Origin: Sistotremastrum niveocremeum HHB9708
Lineage: Eukaryota; Basidiomycota; Agaricomycetes; Sistotremastrales; Sistotremastraceae
Assembly: GCA_001630475.1 (NCBI GenBank)
Contig: KV419408.1
Location: 124,001 to 188,000, forward strand
Reading direction: 5' to 3'
Length of the DNA stretch: 64,000 nucleotides
The notes beneath the pieces are model-generated. The model searched no databases. It saw only the letters and a list, made by a program, of their open reading frames with translations, and was not told the origin of the DNA. This document shows, one piece after another, positions 1-21,399 of the stretch. The stretch's first letter is position 1. Each line of letters opens with the position of its first letter. The translations under genes and the position numbers were made by a program.

Positions 1-9450
<9,450 letters not shown>

Positions 9451-9590
9451 CGTCGACGCCAGCCTGAGGGGAGTCGAGCTGAGAGTCGCCGGTGACTTGG
9501 AATTTCGCGGTACAAACAAACACAAACGATATCGGAGGCGCCGCGCAAAACACTCCGCTCAAGTTGTCAAGTTGCAAATTGTTGACGACC
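9451..9590. promoter_or_regulatory. Shared upstream region of PRP8 and RPC5
   Basis: Only 140 bp separate the two divergent start codons, so both promoters and 5' leaders must fit here. I recognise no TATA box or other specific element. Confidence 0.6.
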
Positions 9591-10554
9591 ATGGAAGACA
9601 CAATAGAGGCAGTCTTGCCGGTCTATTACAGCAATACTTCGGATCCGAATATCCATCTTTACCAGTTTCCTCTCTTAGAACGTCCTTTGCATATTCCACC
9701 AGCTGCTGCTGCCTCGGGGAAAATCATCACTGCTCGTCACAAGCAAAGCATTGCAAGAACAGAAATCCATGTGCCTCTCGATACGCGGCAAGAAGTGTGG
9801 AACCCTGAGCGAGGGCGTGAACTGGGACAGGCGCGACATGGCAGCGATAAAGCGAACGCTCCCCCCGACAGGAACGCCCGAGATGACCCTAACCCCAGAT
9901 TGACAGAAGTCAGACTTCGCAGCGAATTGGTTCCCTCCAAAGGGGACTATATGCTGGGAATACTGCATGGAAGTAAGCTCTATTTTCTTCTTTCAGTCTA
10001 AAATTGTCAAACATTGAGAGCAGATGCGATCCACCTACACCCGTTGCAACAAGTACACCAACTACGTCCATCTCTCGAGTACCTAGACTTCATCTCTCAG
10101 AAGAACGCGCGACGTAATCGAGCCGACTCTGACTCTGACTCCGACGACGGTCCACCCCCTGATCCCGATGACCTTGTCCCTGAGGTAGAGACTCCAAAAG
10201 CGCGGAAACCCGCAGGGGAGGCCAAGGAAGTCCAAGTTTCAGCCAGGAAAGGAGATGACAAAGGCGGCGACCAGCGATCAATTGGCCTGTCTTCAGTAAG
10301 GCGTGAAATTTTATCCCAGATTCGGCTTGAGGAGGAGGAAAACTGGGAGCCACTCGAGTATCACGACGAAGAGGTCAGCTTGTTCCATGCCTCTACTTTG
10401 TCTCGCCGACTAAAACACGACATAGGCTGCCGACTCCATCCAAATCTTTGAAGAGCTGACTCGCGCTTCAGATCGCGTGCTGATCAGTAAAGGCTCCATA
10501 CGCGACGTGATGCAGGACATTTCTGAAAACTCGGATCTGCCTCCGTCAAAATGA
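9591..10554 (+). CDS. RPC37: DNA-directed RNA polymerase III subunit Rpc5/Rpc37
   Basis: Pol III-specific subunit that pairs with Rpc4/Rpc53 in the TFIIF-like heterodimer used for initiation and termination of tRNA and 5S transcription. Exons are 9591-9972, 10024-10373 and 10426-10554 (286 aa). The N-terminal segment AVLPVYYSN...HLYQFPLLERP and the later HLHPLQQVHQLRPSLEYLD are the family hallmarks (Sin/RPC5 family). A short acidic DSDSDSDDGPPPDP stretch follows near residue 170. The introns are 51 and 52 nt and restore the frame exactly. The gene diverges from PRP8. Confidence 0.88.
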
Positions 10555-10773
10555 TATTGTCTCGCATTCATGATCCACATCTTGAGCTCAAAGTCTGTGT
10601 ATGTCCGTAGCTACTTGGTCAATAGTAATATTTGTAAAACATGTTTGAATACGTTAGTGATGGCGAATTGCCGCCTGGATACAGTATGTGGATTTATGTA
10701 CGCGTTGTTTGGTCCCACTTCGCTTGAACTTGCATGTACTGGTAAAAGAAAATACTAACCTCCAGTTGCATTG

Positions 10774-13700
10774 ATGTCCCAGGAAAACTACGATGTCACC
10801 AGTGGCAGTGGCACGGAAGACGACAGCGATGTCGACATGGTACTTGAAGCGACCTACCCATCAAAGGACATGGAAGTCAATTTCGATAGTGGAACACCGC
10901 TTGTAGAAGAAGTTGAACAAGCTATCTCTACGATATCCAATTACTCTGTCGTGCAGGCCAAGGTACATACATTTCAAATCATGTTGGTTACCGCTGATGT
11001 CACCCATTAAGGACTCTGCCACCCATCCAGCTCTCGAAGAATCCGTTGATGTCTTGATTCGCTTCCTTGAAAGGGCGACGCTTAAATTCGTACCTGCAAG
11101 AAGTTCTGTCACTCCGACGGAATCTATTATATTCCAGCTCTGTGCGTCCATGTCCATATGTGATGCTTCACTACCGACTAGTCCTTCAGTGCAGACATTT
11201 TTCTTGCAACATCTGTTCGAGCTTCGCGCGGAGTTCCATGATCTCGCCATTTCAGAAAATGCCTCTTCGTCCGTTGTATTCTGCTGGGTGGATCTCGTTC
11301 TGGGCTATGTTTCTGAAGCTGTTCTCGAACTCCTGTCTTCTTCGCCTCCATTATTGTCAGCCGAAGCTAATGCTACCCTTAACGTTCAGCAGAAGAACAC
11401 CAGACTTCGCGCAATCGCCCAGCTCCCTCGTCAGTGTGTCCGATATCTGTGGTTTATTTATTCCGGATCTGAGCGGATGAAACTAGGCCTCTGGAACGAT
11501 ATTCCTTCGTTCCTTACTTCCAGCACCTCGTCCCCTCTCTCTCTGCGATTACTTTTGTCTCTTGTCTATGGAAGTTTGGTATTACGAAACCGATTTTTGG
11601 GAGACACCTTTGAGTTCGCAGACATGGAGCATCGTCAGCAGCTCCATAAATCCACGCAGCAGGTCGTAATTCGGTCTTATGAAGTGGCATGTGGTGTCAC
11701 CATGGACGTTTTTGCAACTGGACACCTCTATCAAAGAAAAGCGGCCGGCATAAGCGCCCCTGATTTAATCCAAACCTCTCTCGCACTCGCGGTCTTTGTG
11801 GTAAGTGAGAGCTCCACGAACTTCATCTACTCAGATTTGATGCAGGAGCTCGATTACCTCTGTGCAGAAAACTCTCTTGAGATCGAGGGCCCCCGTATCA
11901 GACCATATACGCTCCACGCTATTCTGTCTCTCATAGAGCTAATGAACGACCACCCTGATCACGCAGACCCCAGCTACGTGGACGCAATAACGGGCGATCT
12001 TGATGTTACCCAGAAAATACTACACTCGTTCAGTTCAGTGATACCTTGGACCTGGTCTGCTTGTCACAAAATGGGCTCGGAACCCAACAACGTCATCTTG
12101 AGCGCGGTAAACCTATGTCATGGCTTTCTCTTTGTTGCATGGATCATATCGTTTTAGACCCTGGTTTGGCTTCATTGTTCCCAGATTCCTTCCAAGCAAG
12201 ATCGCACAAATGTCTTCACTCTTTGCTCAGAAACCGCCCGCAAGGATCTCTTGATAAACCCCCTGGCATGTCAGGGCATTTTGGGTGTTGGTCCCATAGT
12301 CTAAATCCTTGTCTTGCTCATTTCTGTCAAGCGTCTTCTAGAGCTTCCAATCTTAAACCTGAAGCATGAGCACCAGCTCTCTGTCTCCATCGGAGCCTCC
12401 ATGAAGCTCGTTTTACTCCGTATCTCCTGGTGCCATTTGGTAATGCTCCACGCTGGCGTGAGTAGCAAAGGACACGTTGTGGACGTCTGTCACAAGTTCC
12501 TACCTATGATGATGATCCTTGGAATCACGGGATTGGACTTGCAACGTAATCTGTGTCTTGTGAACTAGTAAATTGATCTGACTCTGCAGCAGTTCGAGAA
12601 GCTATTGTGGAATATCTCTTCGGAGTGGATCCGGACTCGTTTGCGGCGGCCTCTGACAACGATGGCTCGTATGTTCGCGCAGGCAAGCTGACTTCCCTCT
12701 ACGACCAGCGTCATGTCTGAGTACAATGATAGCACTGTCCTGGATACACATGTTCGTGACCGTGGCTTCGATTTTATTCATTTATCCCTGTTATAGGACA
12801 ATTGAACAAAATCAATCTGACGACGCCGACTGTGAAGACGTCCCTCTTAGCCTCAAGACGGTAATGCAGACATTGACGCTCTTGCTCCGGCGCGGACCCA
12901 AGATACCACAAGATCCTCGTTCACGACCCGACCTCATACAAACGCTAATGTCATTCGCAGCGCGATGGTCTCATGTGCCATCTCTGTACCAAGCTATATT
13001 GGGCGACCTCTGCGTGATGGCTGCTAGCTTTTATCCCGGGCTCCCTGGAGACGTCCGCTCGATTGAGACGGACAAGGTGGAGCGAATCATACTTGTCGTT
13101 GGCGCTCTGGCCCAGCGCGATTGTTTTCTTGATGGTATGACGTTTTATCTTTCCCAGCGATGAACGCCGACGATGTCGGGCCTAGCTGCTTTGGCCAATA
13201 TGATAGCTACTCAAGTGGAACACTGTCGAACTGATGCTCTGCTGCGATATGAAATGATGGATACTCTCTGCGACGCGCTCATGGTAGTGCTCTGTCACAC
13301 TACTGGCGACTACCGACTTTGGTCCTGTGGCCTTGCTATCTGCCGAGCTCTGAAGCCTCTTGTCGTCAATTTCCAGCATGGTGAATGGGGTTATGGATAT
13401 AATTTCATGGAAACGGTGACATTCATCTCGATTTAGAATCACAAGTGTTCGGCTCGTTTCGAACTGGGAAAATGTTATCACTCATAGATGAACGGAGTCA
13501 CAATGGAGACCACGATACTGATGCGTCCCTGCGCGGTTTTCGCTTGGCTTGTGGAGTTATAGCGAAAATGGTTGGTCTGAGGCACTGCTTGATCACTCGG
13601 GCGAACTTCTGACGTGTCTAGATTACCGGCGATTACAAGAAGGAGGCTTCCCCGCAGGAACCTAGGGCAGATGAGCCAGCCACGGTACGCTGTAGAATGT

Positions 13701-13815
13701 CCTCAGAGTGTGATACCTGAGAACTTTGTTTCAGGATAAATATCCTACACGACTGGTGTTGACTTCGGTGGATGGTGTTAGTCGGATGATCCATGTTCCC
13801 TCTAGTCTCCTTTGA
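10774..13815 (+). CDS. Unidentified multi-exon alpha-helical protein; 3' end unresolved
   Basis: I do not recognise this family. The ATG at 10774 begins an acidic N-terminus (SGTEDDSDVDMV). A 49-nt intron (10963-11011) leads to a long exon, 11012-12106, encoding helical, leucine-rich sequence with HEAT/ARM-like texture (VLIRFLERATLKF, WVDLVLGYVSEAVLELL). Further exons are readable: 12158-~12284, 12342-12545, 12590 onward, a segment with PLSLKTVMQTLTLLLRRGPK near 12840, ALANMIATQVEHCR near 13190 and LRGFRLACGVIAKM near 13530. Three junctions are not cleanly solved (near 12285, near 12676 where a GC donor would be needed, and after 13740). 13815 is the first in-frame stop after the last convincing exon; coding-like sequence continues to about 14118. 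It could be a real lineage-specific gene or one with unusual splicing. Confidence 0.55.
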
Positions 13816-14168
13816 GCTCCCCGTTTGGTTGTCGAGTCCAGACATTATCCGACTCCGGCTATGTTGTCTGTCATCGAGCGGTCGGAAGGGGATCAAGGGA
13901 TCGATATAGATTTCTTCCGGCAGAAGGGGAAGAAAAGATGGTACATAGGCGTAACTAGTATGTGTTAACAGTGTTGGAGATAGAAAGCCAAGAGTGGCTC
14001 TGCAAAGTGGACTGAGTCGGCACTTGAGTCGGCAAGTCAGGGGAAGAACCGCGGTCAGCCGGATGCCGAAATAGTCACGCGTGACAATGAGGCTGGAGCT
14101 CCAAACGTAAATTCATAGAGACCGTGTACTGGTGTTCTGCTCTGCCGCCTCTTCACGCTCAGTCTCGA

Positions 14169-15398
14169 ATGGTCTTGCAGTCACAGTTTGACTTTACTGC
14201 GTCTACTTTATCCAGGCCTCGTCGTTCAAAATCGCAGTCTCCGTCGTCTTTCACCTCCTCTTCCATTCTTGCAAAGCGGGCTCATCCAAGTCAACCACTC
14301 GGTCCCGCTGATGGCCAATTGAACTCGCCATCGCCGGCGTGCGCACTGCATAATTCGCTCTCTTCCATGGACTGTGACTCTGAGGGGTCCACTGAAGCCC
14401 TTCATCGAGGAAAGCGCGCAAGAGTGGACTCATCGTCGGTCAGTTCGGGTTCGACCAAATGTATCCAGCACTGACTGTTTTCGTACACATAGAAAGGCGC
14501 ATCTCGACGCCATCGCCCCACATCCCAACTCATGAGAGCAAGCTCGCCATTGCGACCTTCAGTCTCTGAAGACTGGCAGCAGTCAATCCAATCTCGAACG
14601 CCTTTTCTTAACACGGATCATTCTTCCCCTTTGCTCCCATTCACTTCGGATGCATTCCAATTCTCGCACAAGTCAACTACCAGCTCTCGTAATACCTCTC
14701 CTCCCGATACCTCACCGTCTCGCCAAAGATTAGCGTCTCTTCACAGTGATGCATATGTTGAGCTCAGGCGTTCTGTTGCACACAACGAAGAAAACTTCAT
14801 CACTTCTATTCGAGAGTGGGAAGAACAGCGTCATAGCCGGGGAAGAAATCCATCAGGTCGAAACCTGAATAGACCCCATTCTTCCTACCAGACAAACCGG
14901 AGTTGTAACGATTCCTTCCTCCGAGTGAGCCCCGAGGATGAGGACGTTGATATAGTCATCGGTCCTGCATCCTCGCCGACTATGCAGTCGCAGGCTCTCT
15001 GGGATGACGAACTTGCGATTGGCAGGGAAAGCTTCATACCTGCGCTCAGCACAGTCCTTGTTGATCATCGATCATCGTCGCCGTCACCTGTGATGACGGG
15101 TATGTCGACCGATTCTTCTGAGGATGACTTCGACTTTTTTGGCTCTGACTCGTACATGTCGGACCCAAATCCTCCTTACACCGAATCCCTCCAATCCCAA
15201 TCCATTTCTTTTCCAACTCGGGCCCAGGTGTCGCCCAATGTGGCGCGATTAACACCAAGCGCCAGTCACAGCGACAAGACACTTGCCGCTCTCAGCATGG
15301 CAATGGCCAGCGGAGCAGGTAGTGTCAACGACTACTCAGATGTTTTACAGTTTGAAGGGTCAGTAGAAGACCATCAGGCCGGTAGCCTGTGGGATTAA
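14169..15398 (+). CDS. Serine-rich, mostly disordered protein of unknown function
   Basis: Two exons, 14169-14438 and 14493-15398, are joined by a 54-nt intron (391 aa). The product is dominated by Ser, Pro, Thr and Arg. Basic clusters (RPRRSKSQSPSS, HRGKRARVDSSS) could act as nuclear-import or phosphorylation sites, and a C-terminal acidic block has STDSSEDDFDFFGSD. A more ordered segment, YVELRRSVAHNEENFITSIR, lies near residue 180 and may be a helix. No known domain is recognised. The start is the first ATG in frame. An alternative is that this is a 3' extension of the preceding helical gene, whose end is unresolved. Being open in one frame for 900 nt with serine-rich codon use supports coding. 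Confidence 0.6.
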
Positions 15399-15810
15399 TC
15401 CCTTAGTAACTGGGGAACATGGTGTGTTGCCCCTCTACCATCAACCTTCAGCTCCGTCATCATCCGATCGTAAACCATCATATTATGCCAGCACTCGTAA
15501 ACCACCTGCTACATCCTTTTAATTCACCAACCGGTCTTCGCTCGACCATGCATCTAGTCATTGATGTTTATTATCAAGTTATCACTGTATTCTACATTTC
15601 CTCAAGGTTACAAAATTTGCGGGGTCTATCACACGTCACATTAGCTTCGCCATATCATAAATCATTTTCATTGTATTCATCGCATTATCGTAATATATAC
15701 TTTACAATTATTGCTAGCCCGTGGATATTACATGCCAAATTGCAATCAGTACACATGTTAGGTCCAATCAACAGATAGTTATACATGCAGACACTTTGAA
15801 ATGTGAGTGA
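15399..15810. other. Gene-free interval between convergent genes
   Basis: AT-rich 3'-flanking sequence of two convergent genes. I see no conserved reading frame, repeat or RNA gene in it. Confidence 0.5.
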
Positions 15811-16684
15811 CTAGAAAGCCGAGCCCAAAACCTTCAAAGCAAGAGCCCGAAGGATCTGTGGAATGTGTGAGTTGTTGTGAGTGAGGAAAGCGACGAGTAC
15901 ACTACCTCTGCTTTCTGACTGCCCCCTAATTCTGAGAAGACGACAGCAACGCTCTTTCCTTTCGCGTCTCTGATTGCTCCTAAACGATTGCCTGCGTAGC
16001 CTCCCATAATGAAGCCCGGAATGTTTGCAATAATGTAGCCTATCCCAGCACCACTCGCTGCCCCAAGATATGACCACCAAGGAACAGTACGATGAACTTC
16101 AGGGCGAAGTAGCTAGCGAGAGATGGGTCAGTGTGAGACACATTTGTAGAAAACGATGCAATGACGTACCTCTTCAAAGACATTCCCAAATACACCTTCT
16201 GCATCAGGCCTCCTGAATCCTTCCGGCTGGGTGTTACCAGCTTGTGCACCTGCTCCCGTCCCGAAGAATCCTGCAAATTGTTCAAAGAAGTTGGCAGATG
16301 ATCTTGGGTCGTCCGTGCGTTCGTTGAAGCTCTTCTTTGCGTGGAGAGCGTCATATTCTCTTCGACGTTCAGGGTCAGACAAGACATAATACGCATCAGC
16401 TACTGCCTTAGTGGTGGTGAAATGTCAATAATTAATGACGACTGTTCCCAGATTATTTCAGGACAAACCTGGAATTTCTCTGTGGCACGTCGTTTCTCGT
16501 CGGCATTCGCATTGACCAAACGGTCAGGGTGTGTTCTGCGTGCAACTTAATTCAGCCCCTTTCTTGAGACAACCGTCCTCAAACAGTACCTCAAACTTTC
16601 TCGTTTGTATGCTTGTCGTATCTCGTCTGTAGTTGCAGTTTCCGGGATACCGAGCAAAACATAGTAGTCCGGAAAGGAAGACAT
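15811..16684 (-). CDS. J-domain (DnaJ/Hsp40) co-chaperone
   Basis: Stimulates an Hsp70 ATPase. The start at 16684 gives MSSFPDYYVLLGIPETATT, the classic J-domain opening. After an intron, THPDRLVNANADEK carries the catalytic HPD; YYVLSDPERRREYD completes the domain by about residue 70. The middle is Phe/Gly-rich (FFEQFAGFFGTGAGAQ), a typical J-protein linker. The C-terminal part has a glycine-zipper-like hydrophobic segment (YLGAASGAGIGYIIANIPGF), which may associate with a membrane. It lacks the zinc finger of class I DnaJ. The stop is at 15811 after ILRALALKVLGSAF. The first intron ends TTGCACGCAG, restoring SLRTHPDR. Confidence 0.88.
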
Positions 16685-16760
16685 GATGAAGTGACGTCAG
16701 ACCAAACAATGCGCACGCTGAGTCCTACTAAGTTACAACTCCTAGCTCCTCTCGCGTGCA

Positions 16761-18837
16761 CTACATTCCCGGAGGCTTCTTCTTCGCAGGTACTGCCCCC
16801 ACCAATCCATGTGAAATTCCACCTCTCTCAATCAACGCGTCCGACGAATATGTCGACTTGAAAGACATAGAATCTGATGCCCATGATGAAACTCTCACAT
16901 CAGTGGGTTGAGCCGGCTCGAAATCTTCAAACGGATTATCCTCTGCAGACGAAAAATTGTCGCTCATCTTCTCCAGGTCTGTAGTCGAGATACTGGACGA
17001 TGGTGGAATATTGCGATGCCCTGTCGGTCGAGGCGGTTCACGACGATATGTTGTCGCATTTGGGCCATCTGGTGGTGTGGTGAGATTCCATGTTGCCGCT
17101 CTTTGCAGTAGTTTTTCTCGCTCATGTCGTTTGACTACTCGGCTGAAGCTGTGTAAGACCTTGATACCCCCAAAGTTAAACAGCGGAAAGGCCGTCAAAA
17201 AGAAATATCCGCACCATCACAGAGATGACGCCCCCTGCGAGAGTATATAATTAAGTTAGAGTTTCGGAGGAAGTGTAGAGAGACTCACAATTAGCGCCGA
17301 TCCAGATGGAGGGTCCTCCGAGGAATTTGTTGTGCACAATTCCTGTTAAGATGAATGCGGACGCAAGTACACAAGCGAAGGCGATGACTGAAGTATATCC
17401 AAGCTAGCATTCTTGAGAAAGGATACAGCTGAGATTATGTGGAACGTAGCTGACCTCGTCTTTCATGAGCGCCTTTAGTTTCTGCATATTGGGCCAAACT
17501 AAGCTCATTGTGGACCACCTGGAGCTAGCATAAGGTGGGTTCATGGCTGATGCGGAGATGGGAAGTTCGGTATGGAGGGAGGGCTTTCGACCAAAACTTG
17601 GACTATCAACGATGTCGCCGTCTCCGAAAAGGCGCATTATGAATCTTGTGATCATCCCTCTCGCGGGACGAGCTGGGGATCTCGGAGCGTTTCCTACAGA
17701 AGTGGGATTGCTCCTATCCGGTACATAGTCCCACCATCCTCGTCGAGGCGGGCCATCTGCAATGGTACCTCGCTGAGAGCTGACGACGGAAAGGGCGCGA
17801 TCGATCGAAAGCTGTACGGACAAACGGCCCTGGGCTTCGGGATAATTTGAGGCTCTCCAAACGGCATAGACAACTGGATAGTGGTCAGTAAACACAAAGA
17901 GAGACCGGAAGAACATTCTGATTACAGGACAGCCATATAAATATTGCTTCCGCAAAAATCAGCAATCCCGCCACAGCGGCCCTCGGTAATGGGCCCCGCA
18001 CTGCACAGCTGCCTGTGTGGATATAGTTAGTGGGTACTGGCACAGCAGAACTGCAAAAGTCTTACCGGAGAGGTTATGGTACGAGTTCATGTTTGGGATA
18101 TCCGAAATGAAGAGAGCCAGTGAACACAGATGGATAGCAGAGACAACAAACAAAACAATCCGCGGACGATTCAAACATTGATATGCCTTGATACCAAGAA
18201 TGCCCGTGATCTCCAAGCAGGGTGAGTGTCACGGGTGGAAAAGGCGTACAGACGATAGTCACCAAAAATGTATATGAAATTTCAAGGCAGGATGTTGCGA
18301 TAATATAAATACTGGTTGCCGGTAAGGCTCTGCTGAAGCGAACGCAAACGAGATATCGACTCACATTTGACAGTTCACATGCACAGCATAGAAGTATGAT
18401 GTGAGCAAGGTAGCGAGACAGATTGGGCCGCAGAGCTGGCTCGCAATGAGGAGATAAAAAAGCCTTCTTCGCTTGACGTTGCTGCGACGAAGATAGCTGA
18501 CAGATGTAATGATGTTTCGACAAAATAACATCAGGAGCGCGCCCATTCCAACCAGGTGGATTTGGTCTGAAATCACGTTTTGGTTATAAATCGGTGTAAT
18601 AAGAGACCCGTCAGCCAATGGGTAGTAAGTCGGAAGGCCTGGTATTGGGGTCCTAGCTGGAAAACGTGATATCTCGATAACGGTGGAGAGTGTAGCAACC
18701 ACTGGCAGGGTGGTAGTGGTAGTAGGAGTTGGAAGGTCTGCCGAGATGAACACCAGCGATGTTGACGTTGCGGTCACGAACACCGTCGAGGTTCCGATGT
18801 CTCTCGTAGGGACGGGCGATGGGGAGTGACCAGACAT
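16761..18837 (-). CDS. Polytopic membrane protein, probably seven transmembrane segments
   Basis: Unidentified. The start at 18837 opens with a Ser/Thr-rich N-terminus (FVTATSTSLVFIS, then TPTTTTTLPVV), which would lie outside a membrane. Several hydrophobic spans follow: HLVGMGALLMLFC, FYLLIASQLCGPICLATLLT, ISYTFLVTIVC, IVLFVVSAIHLCSLALFI and FRSLFVFTDHYPVVYAVW. The C-terminal half is cytosolic in character: SPARPARGMITRFIMRLFGD and later serine- and proline-rich sequence with SDNFSSAEDNPFEDFEPAQP, ending VPAKKKPPGM. The order (variable N-terminus, clustered helices, long basic or serine-rich tail) resembles fungal orphan 7-TM receptors, but I cannot assign a family. Several ~50-nt introns interrupt the helical part. 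Confidence 0.65.
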
Positions 18838-19118
18838 GTAGAAAATAAAATCGAGACGAAAATACGAAAGGGAAAGTGGGAAAGAAAACAGACAGCCAGG
18901 CCGAGTCCACACGACCCTCACCAGGAGGCGTACATTTGAGAAAGAGAGCTAGTGGACGGAACGGGGCGTCGTGTAGACAGTCTGATGGGAGAGAAGAAGA
19001 GGGGGCCAGCACTGGAGCTTGAGGAGGTACGCATAGCGGACAGGACGACAAATGGAATGGCCGCCTCGGGTGGCTGGCGCCCGCTTGCCATAGCGGCAGC
19101 CGGTTGCACCCAACGCTC
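18838..19118. promoter_or_regulatory. Divergent upstream region, membrane-protein gene / AK6
   Basis: 281 bp between divergent start codons. No specific motif is assigned. Confidence 0.4.
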
Positions 19119-19817
19119 ATGGCAGAAAACATACGCAAAAACCCTGTGATCATCATCACAGGCACTCCGGGCACTGGTATGTCTATTTTGGCCTTCGCAT
19201 GCCCGTAAGCAATTTGTCACGTATCCAAGGAAAGTCTACACATGCCGAGCTCCTTGCATCTTCATCCACCGTGCCACTCAAGCACATCAACGTTGGCGAG
19301 CTCGTCAAGCAGAAATCACTCCACGACGGCTTTGACGAAAAGTGGCAGAGTTACTTGGTCGACGACGACAAGGTACCCACCTCGTACCCACCTCGGCTTG
19401 GCTGATCCGTTATTCAGGTTCTGGACGAGCTCGAGCCTTTGATGGAAGAAGGAGGTGTCATTCTCGATTGGCATACATGCGACATCTTCCCAGAAAGATG
19501 GATTGATCTCGTCGTTGTCCTTCGGTGTAACCACACAATGCTCTGGGATAGGCTTGAAAAAAGGTTCTTTGAGGTTTTGGCTTCAAAGCTCCTTAACTGA
19601 CTGACGTTCCAGAAATTACCCGCTGCATAAAATACAGGAGAATAACGAATCAGAGATCATGCAAACTATCCTTGATGATGCTCGTGAATCCTATGCTGAA
19701 GAAGTGATAGTCGAACTCAAAAGCGAGTCCACGGAGGACCTCGAATCCAATGTCGCCAGAATACAACAGTGGATCGACAATTGGCTACAGTCCAGAAAGG
19801 CTCAGGTTTCTGAATAA
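19119..19817 (+). CDS. FAP7: Adenylate kinase 6 / Fap7-type nuclear NMP kinase
   Basis: Small atypical adenylate kinase/ATPase required for late 18S rRNA processing and 40S assembly. Exons are 19119-19176, 19230-19372, 19418-19563 and 19613-19817, giving 183 aa, the usual family size. The Walker A loop PVIIITGTPGTGKST is created by splicing intron 1, which falls inside it. HINVGELVKQKSLHDGFDEK, GGVILDWHTCDIFPERW and VVVLRCNHTMLWDRLEKRNY are the family signatures (NMP-binding region, the DxHxxxxFPERW-type motif and the LID region). It is convergent with the secreted-protein gene downstream. Confidence 0.95.
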
Positions 19818-19926
19818 TCATAGCTTGTCTGATTAATGGAGCCTAACGTGCTATCTCGTACAAAAATTAGGGAAAATGAAGGTAATGTGGGTGCAGGTGT
19901 TGCGCTCGATAGAGATAATTGGTCTA

Positions 19927-21243
19927 TCACAAGGTCAAAATCAGAAACACTACATACAGAATTCCGAGAGGACCGATCAGCCCGAATTGCTTCTTGACTG
20001 AACCGTTGACTGGAACAGAAAGGCCGCTCGCCCCGGTCACCGCTGTGCGAGTCATTACAACTGTAGAAATCGTGCTGGATTCAATGATGCTGTGCTTTCA
20101 GTTAGCTCCCTGAAGATTTCATACATTGAATGTGACTTGCAATGTGTTTGTACCAGAGGTGTAAACAGGCTCGGTCACCACAGAGACCAATGTTGACGTT
20201 ATTAACGCAGTGCCAGTGGTTTCGTCAGCACCCTCGACACCTTCCGGAATGGTGGGAGAGGGAGTTGATGAAGAAGAGGCGTTGTCCGACGGGGAGGCAG
20301 GAGTATCGGATGCGGTAGCTGACTTACTGCTGGACAATGTTGTGCTGGGAACATTCGGCCCATTCGTTTGCGCGGAGGCGGCTGAGGCCACCAAGGCACC
20401 AGAAAGGGGGGCTGGGGCGACGTTGTTAGGGCCGGGAGGACTGTCTGCTTGAGGTAGAGCGAAAAGCTGGTTGAGGCCCGTGCATGTACCCGAAGGGCCT
20501 TGAGATCCTTGAGATCTCAGCTCAATCGTGAATGGTGTGATGGCGAAGAATTGCTAAGGGAGCGAAGATGGAATATAGACAGCTGCCATCATAAGGGACA
20601 ATGGGCTCACGTTGTTGTTTACTGTGGACCCCTCATATAAAGTCAGCTGGTCGAAACGAACAGACATCAGCCAGAACATTTTGAAGAAAACGAGGGGTAA
20701 TACGCTATAATTCCCCGTTTGTAAACACGGTGGAACATCCCAATTAAAGTGCTTAACCTAGTGAGAAGACGAATGTTAATGTGGTTAGACGTAGAGAGTG
20801 CCTTTGACCGGTACGTTTGAGCCTTGTTCTCCCTCTAGGAACTGAGGATCCCCGATCACCGTCAAGTTAAGGCCGAAGTCAGACGAAATGAGGTACACAT
20901 TGTACGAGGTCAAGGCTGATTCAGCAGGGAGAGAGCCGTTTGGTTTCACCTAAATATGACATAGTAGTGAGTGGACGATAGAAAAAATAGATCCATGCCG
21001 CTCACATCGACGGCGATGTCAAACGAAGAACCCGTTTGCAGCACACTGCAGCAATGCCCTTCAGATATAGGAACAGACACGAAATGCCAGAACTCGCCTT
21101 CCTGCAGCCGGAGAATCAAGGAAAGCAAGTCCTCTAGTGGGTTGTTCACCACTGGCAGCTCGGACGGCACCAAGGGCCCATAAATAACTCAGTAAGATGA
21201 CACGACGCCTGCGTCGAAGGGAATTAAGAGAAGGGATATGCAT
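19927..21243 (-). CDS. Secreted or surface-anchored protein of unknown function
   Basis: The start at 21243 gives a basic N-terminus and hydrophobic core ending in small residues (RRRRRVILLSYLWALGAVRA), a signal-peptide pattern. The mature part is interrupted by several introns and includes LTVIGDPQFLEGEQGSNVPV and a Ser/Thr/Pro-rich linker (STTLSSSKSATASDTPASPS) likely to be O-glycosylated. The C-terminus ends with a hydrophobic stretch (FGLIGPLGILYVVFLILTL), fitting a GPI-attachment signal or one membrane span. An in-frame ATG at 21261 could extend the N-terminus. This architecture is common among cell-wall proteins, but I do not recognise the family. Confidence 0.65.
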
Positions 21244-21399
21244 CGTGCTCCGCTGGGCCATCCAGGCGACGGCCCATCAAATGGTCCAAGAACGGTCTCA
21301 AAGGCGAGCATAGAGGTCGCCATGCAGACGAAGCAACAGCCAGGTTGTCCTGTCGAGTTCACGTCAGGGCGGCAATTACCAGGTTTGTCTTCGGGCTAC
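21244..21399. promoter_or_regulatory. Divergent upstream region, secreted-protein gene / cyclin H
   Basis: 156 bp separate the two divergent start codons. No element is recognised. Confidence 0.4.
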
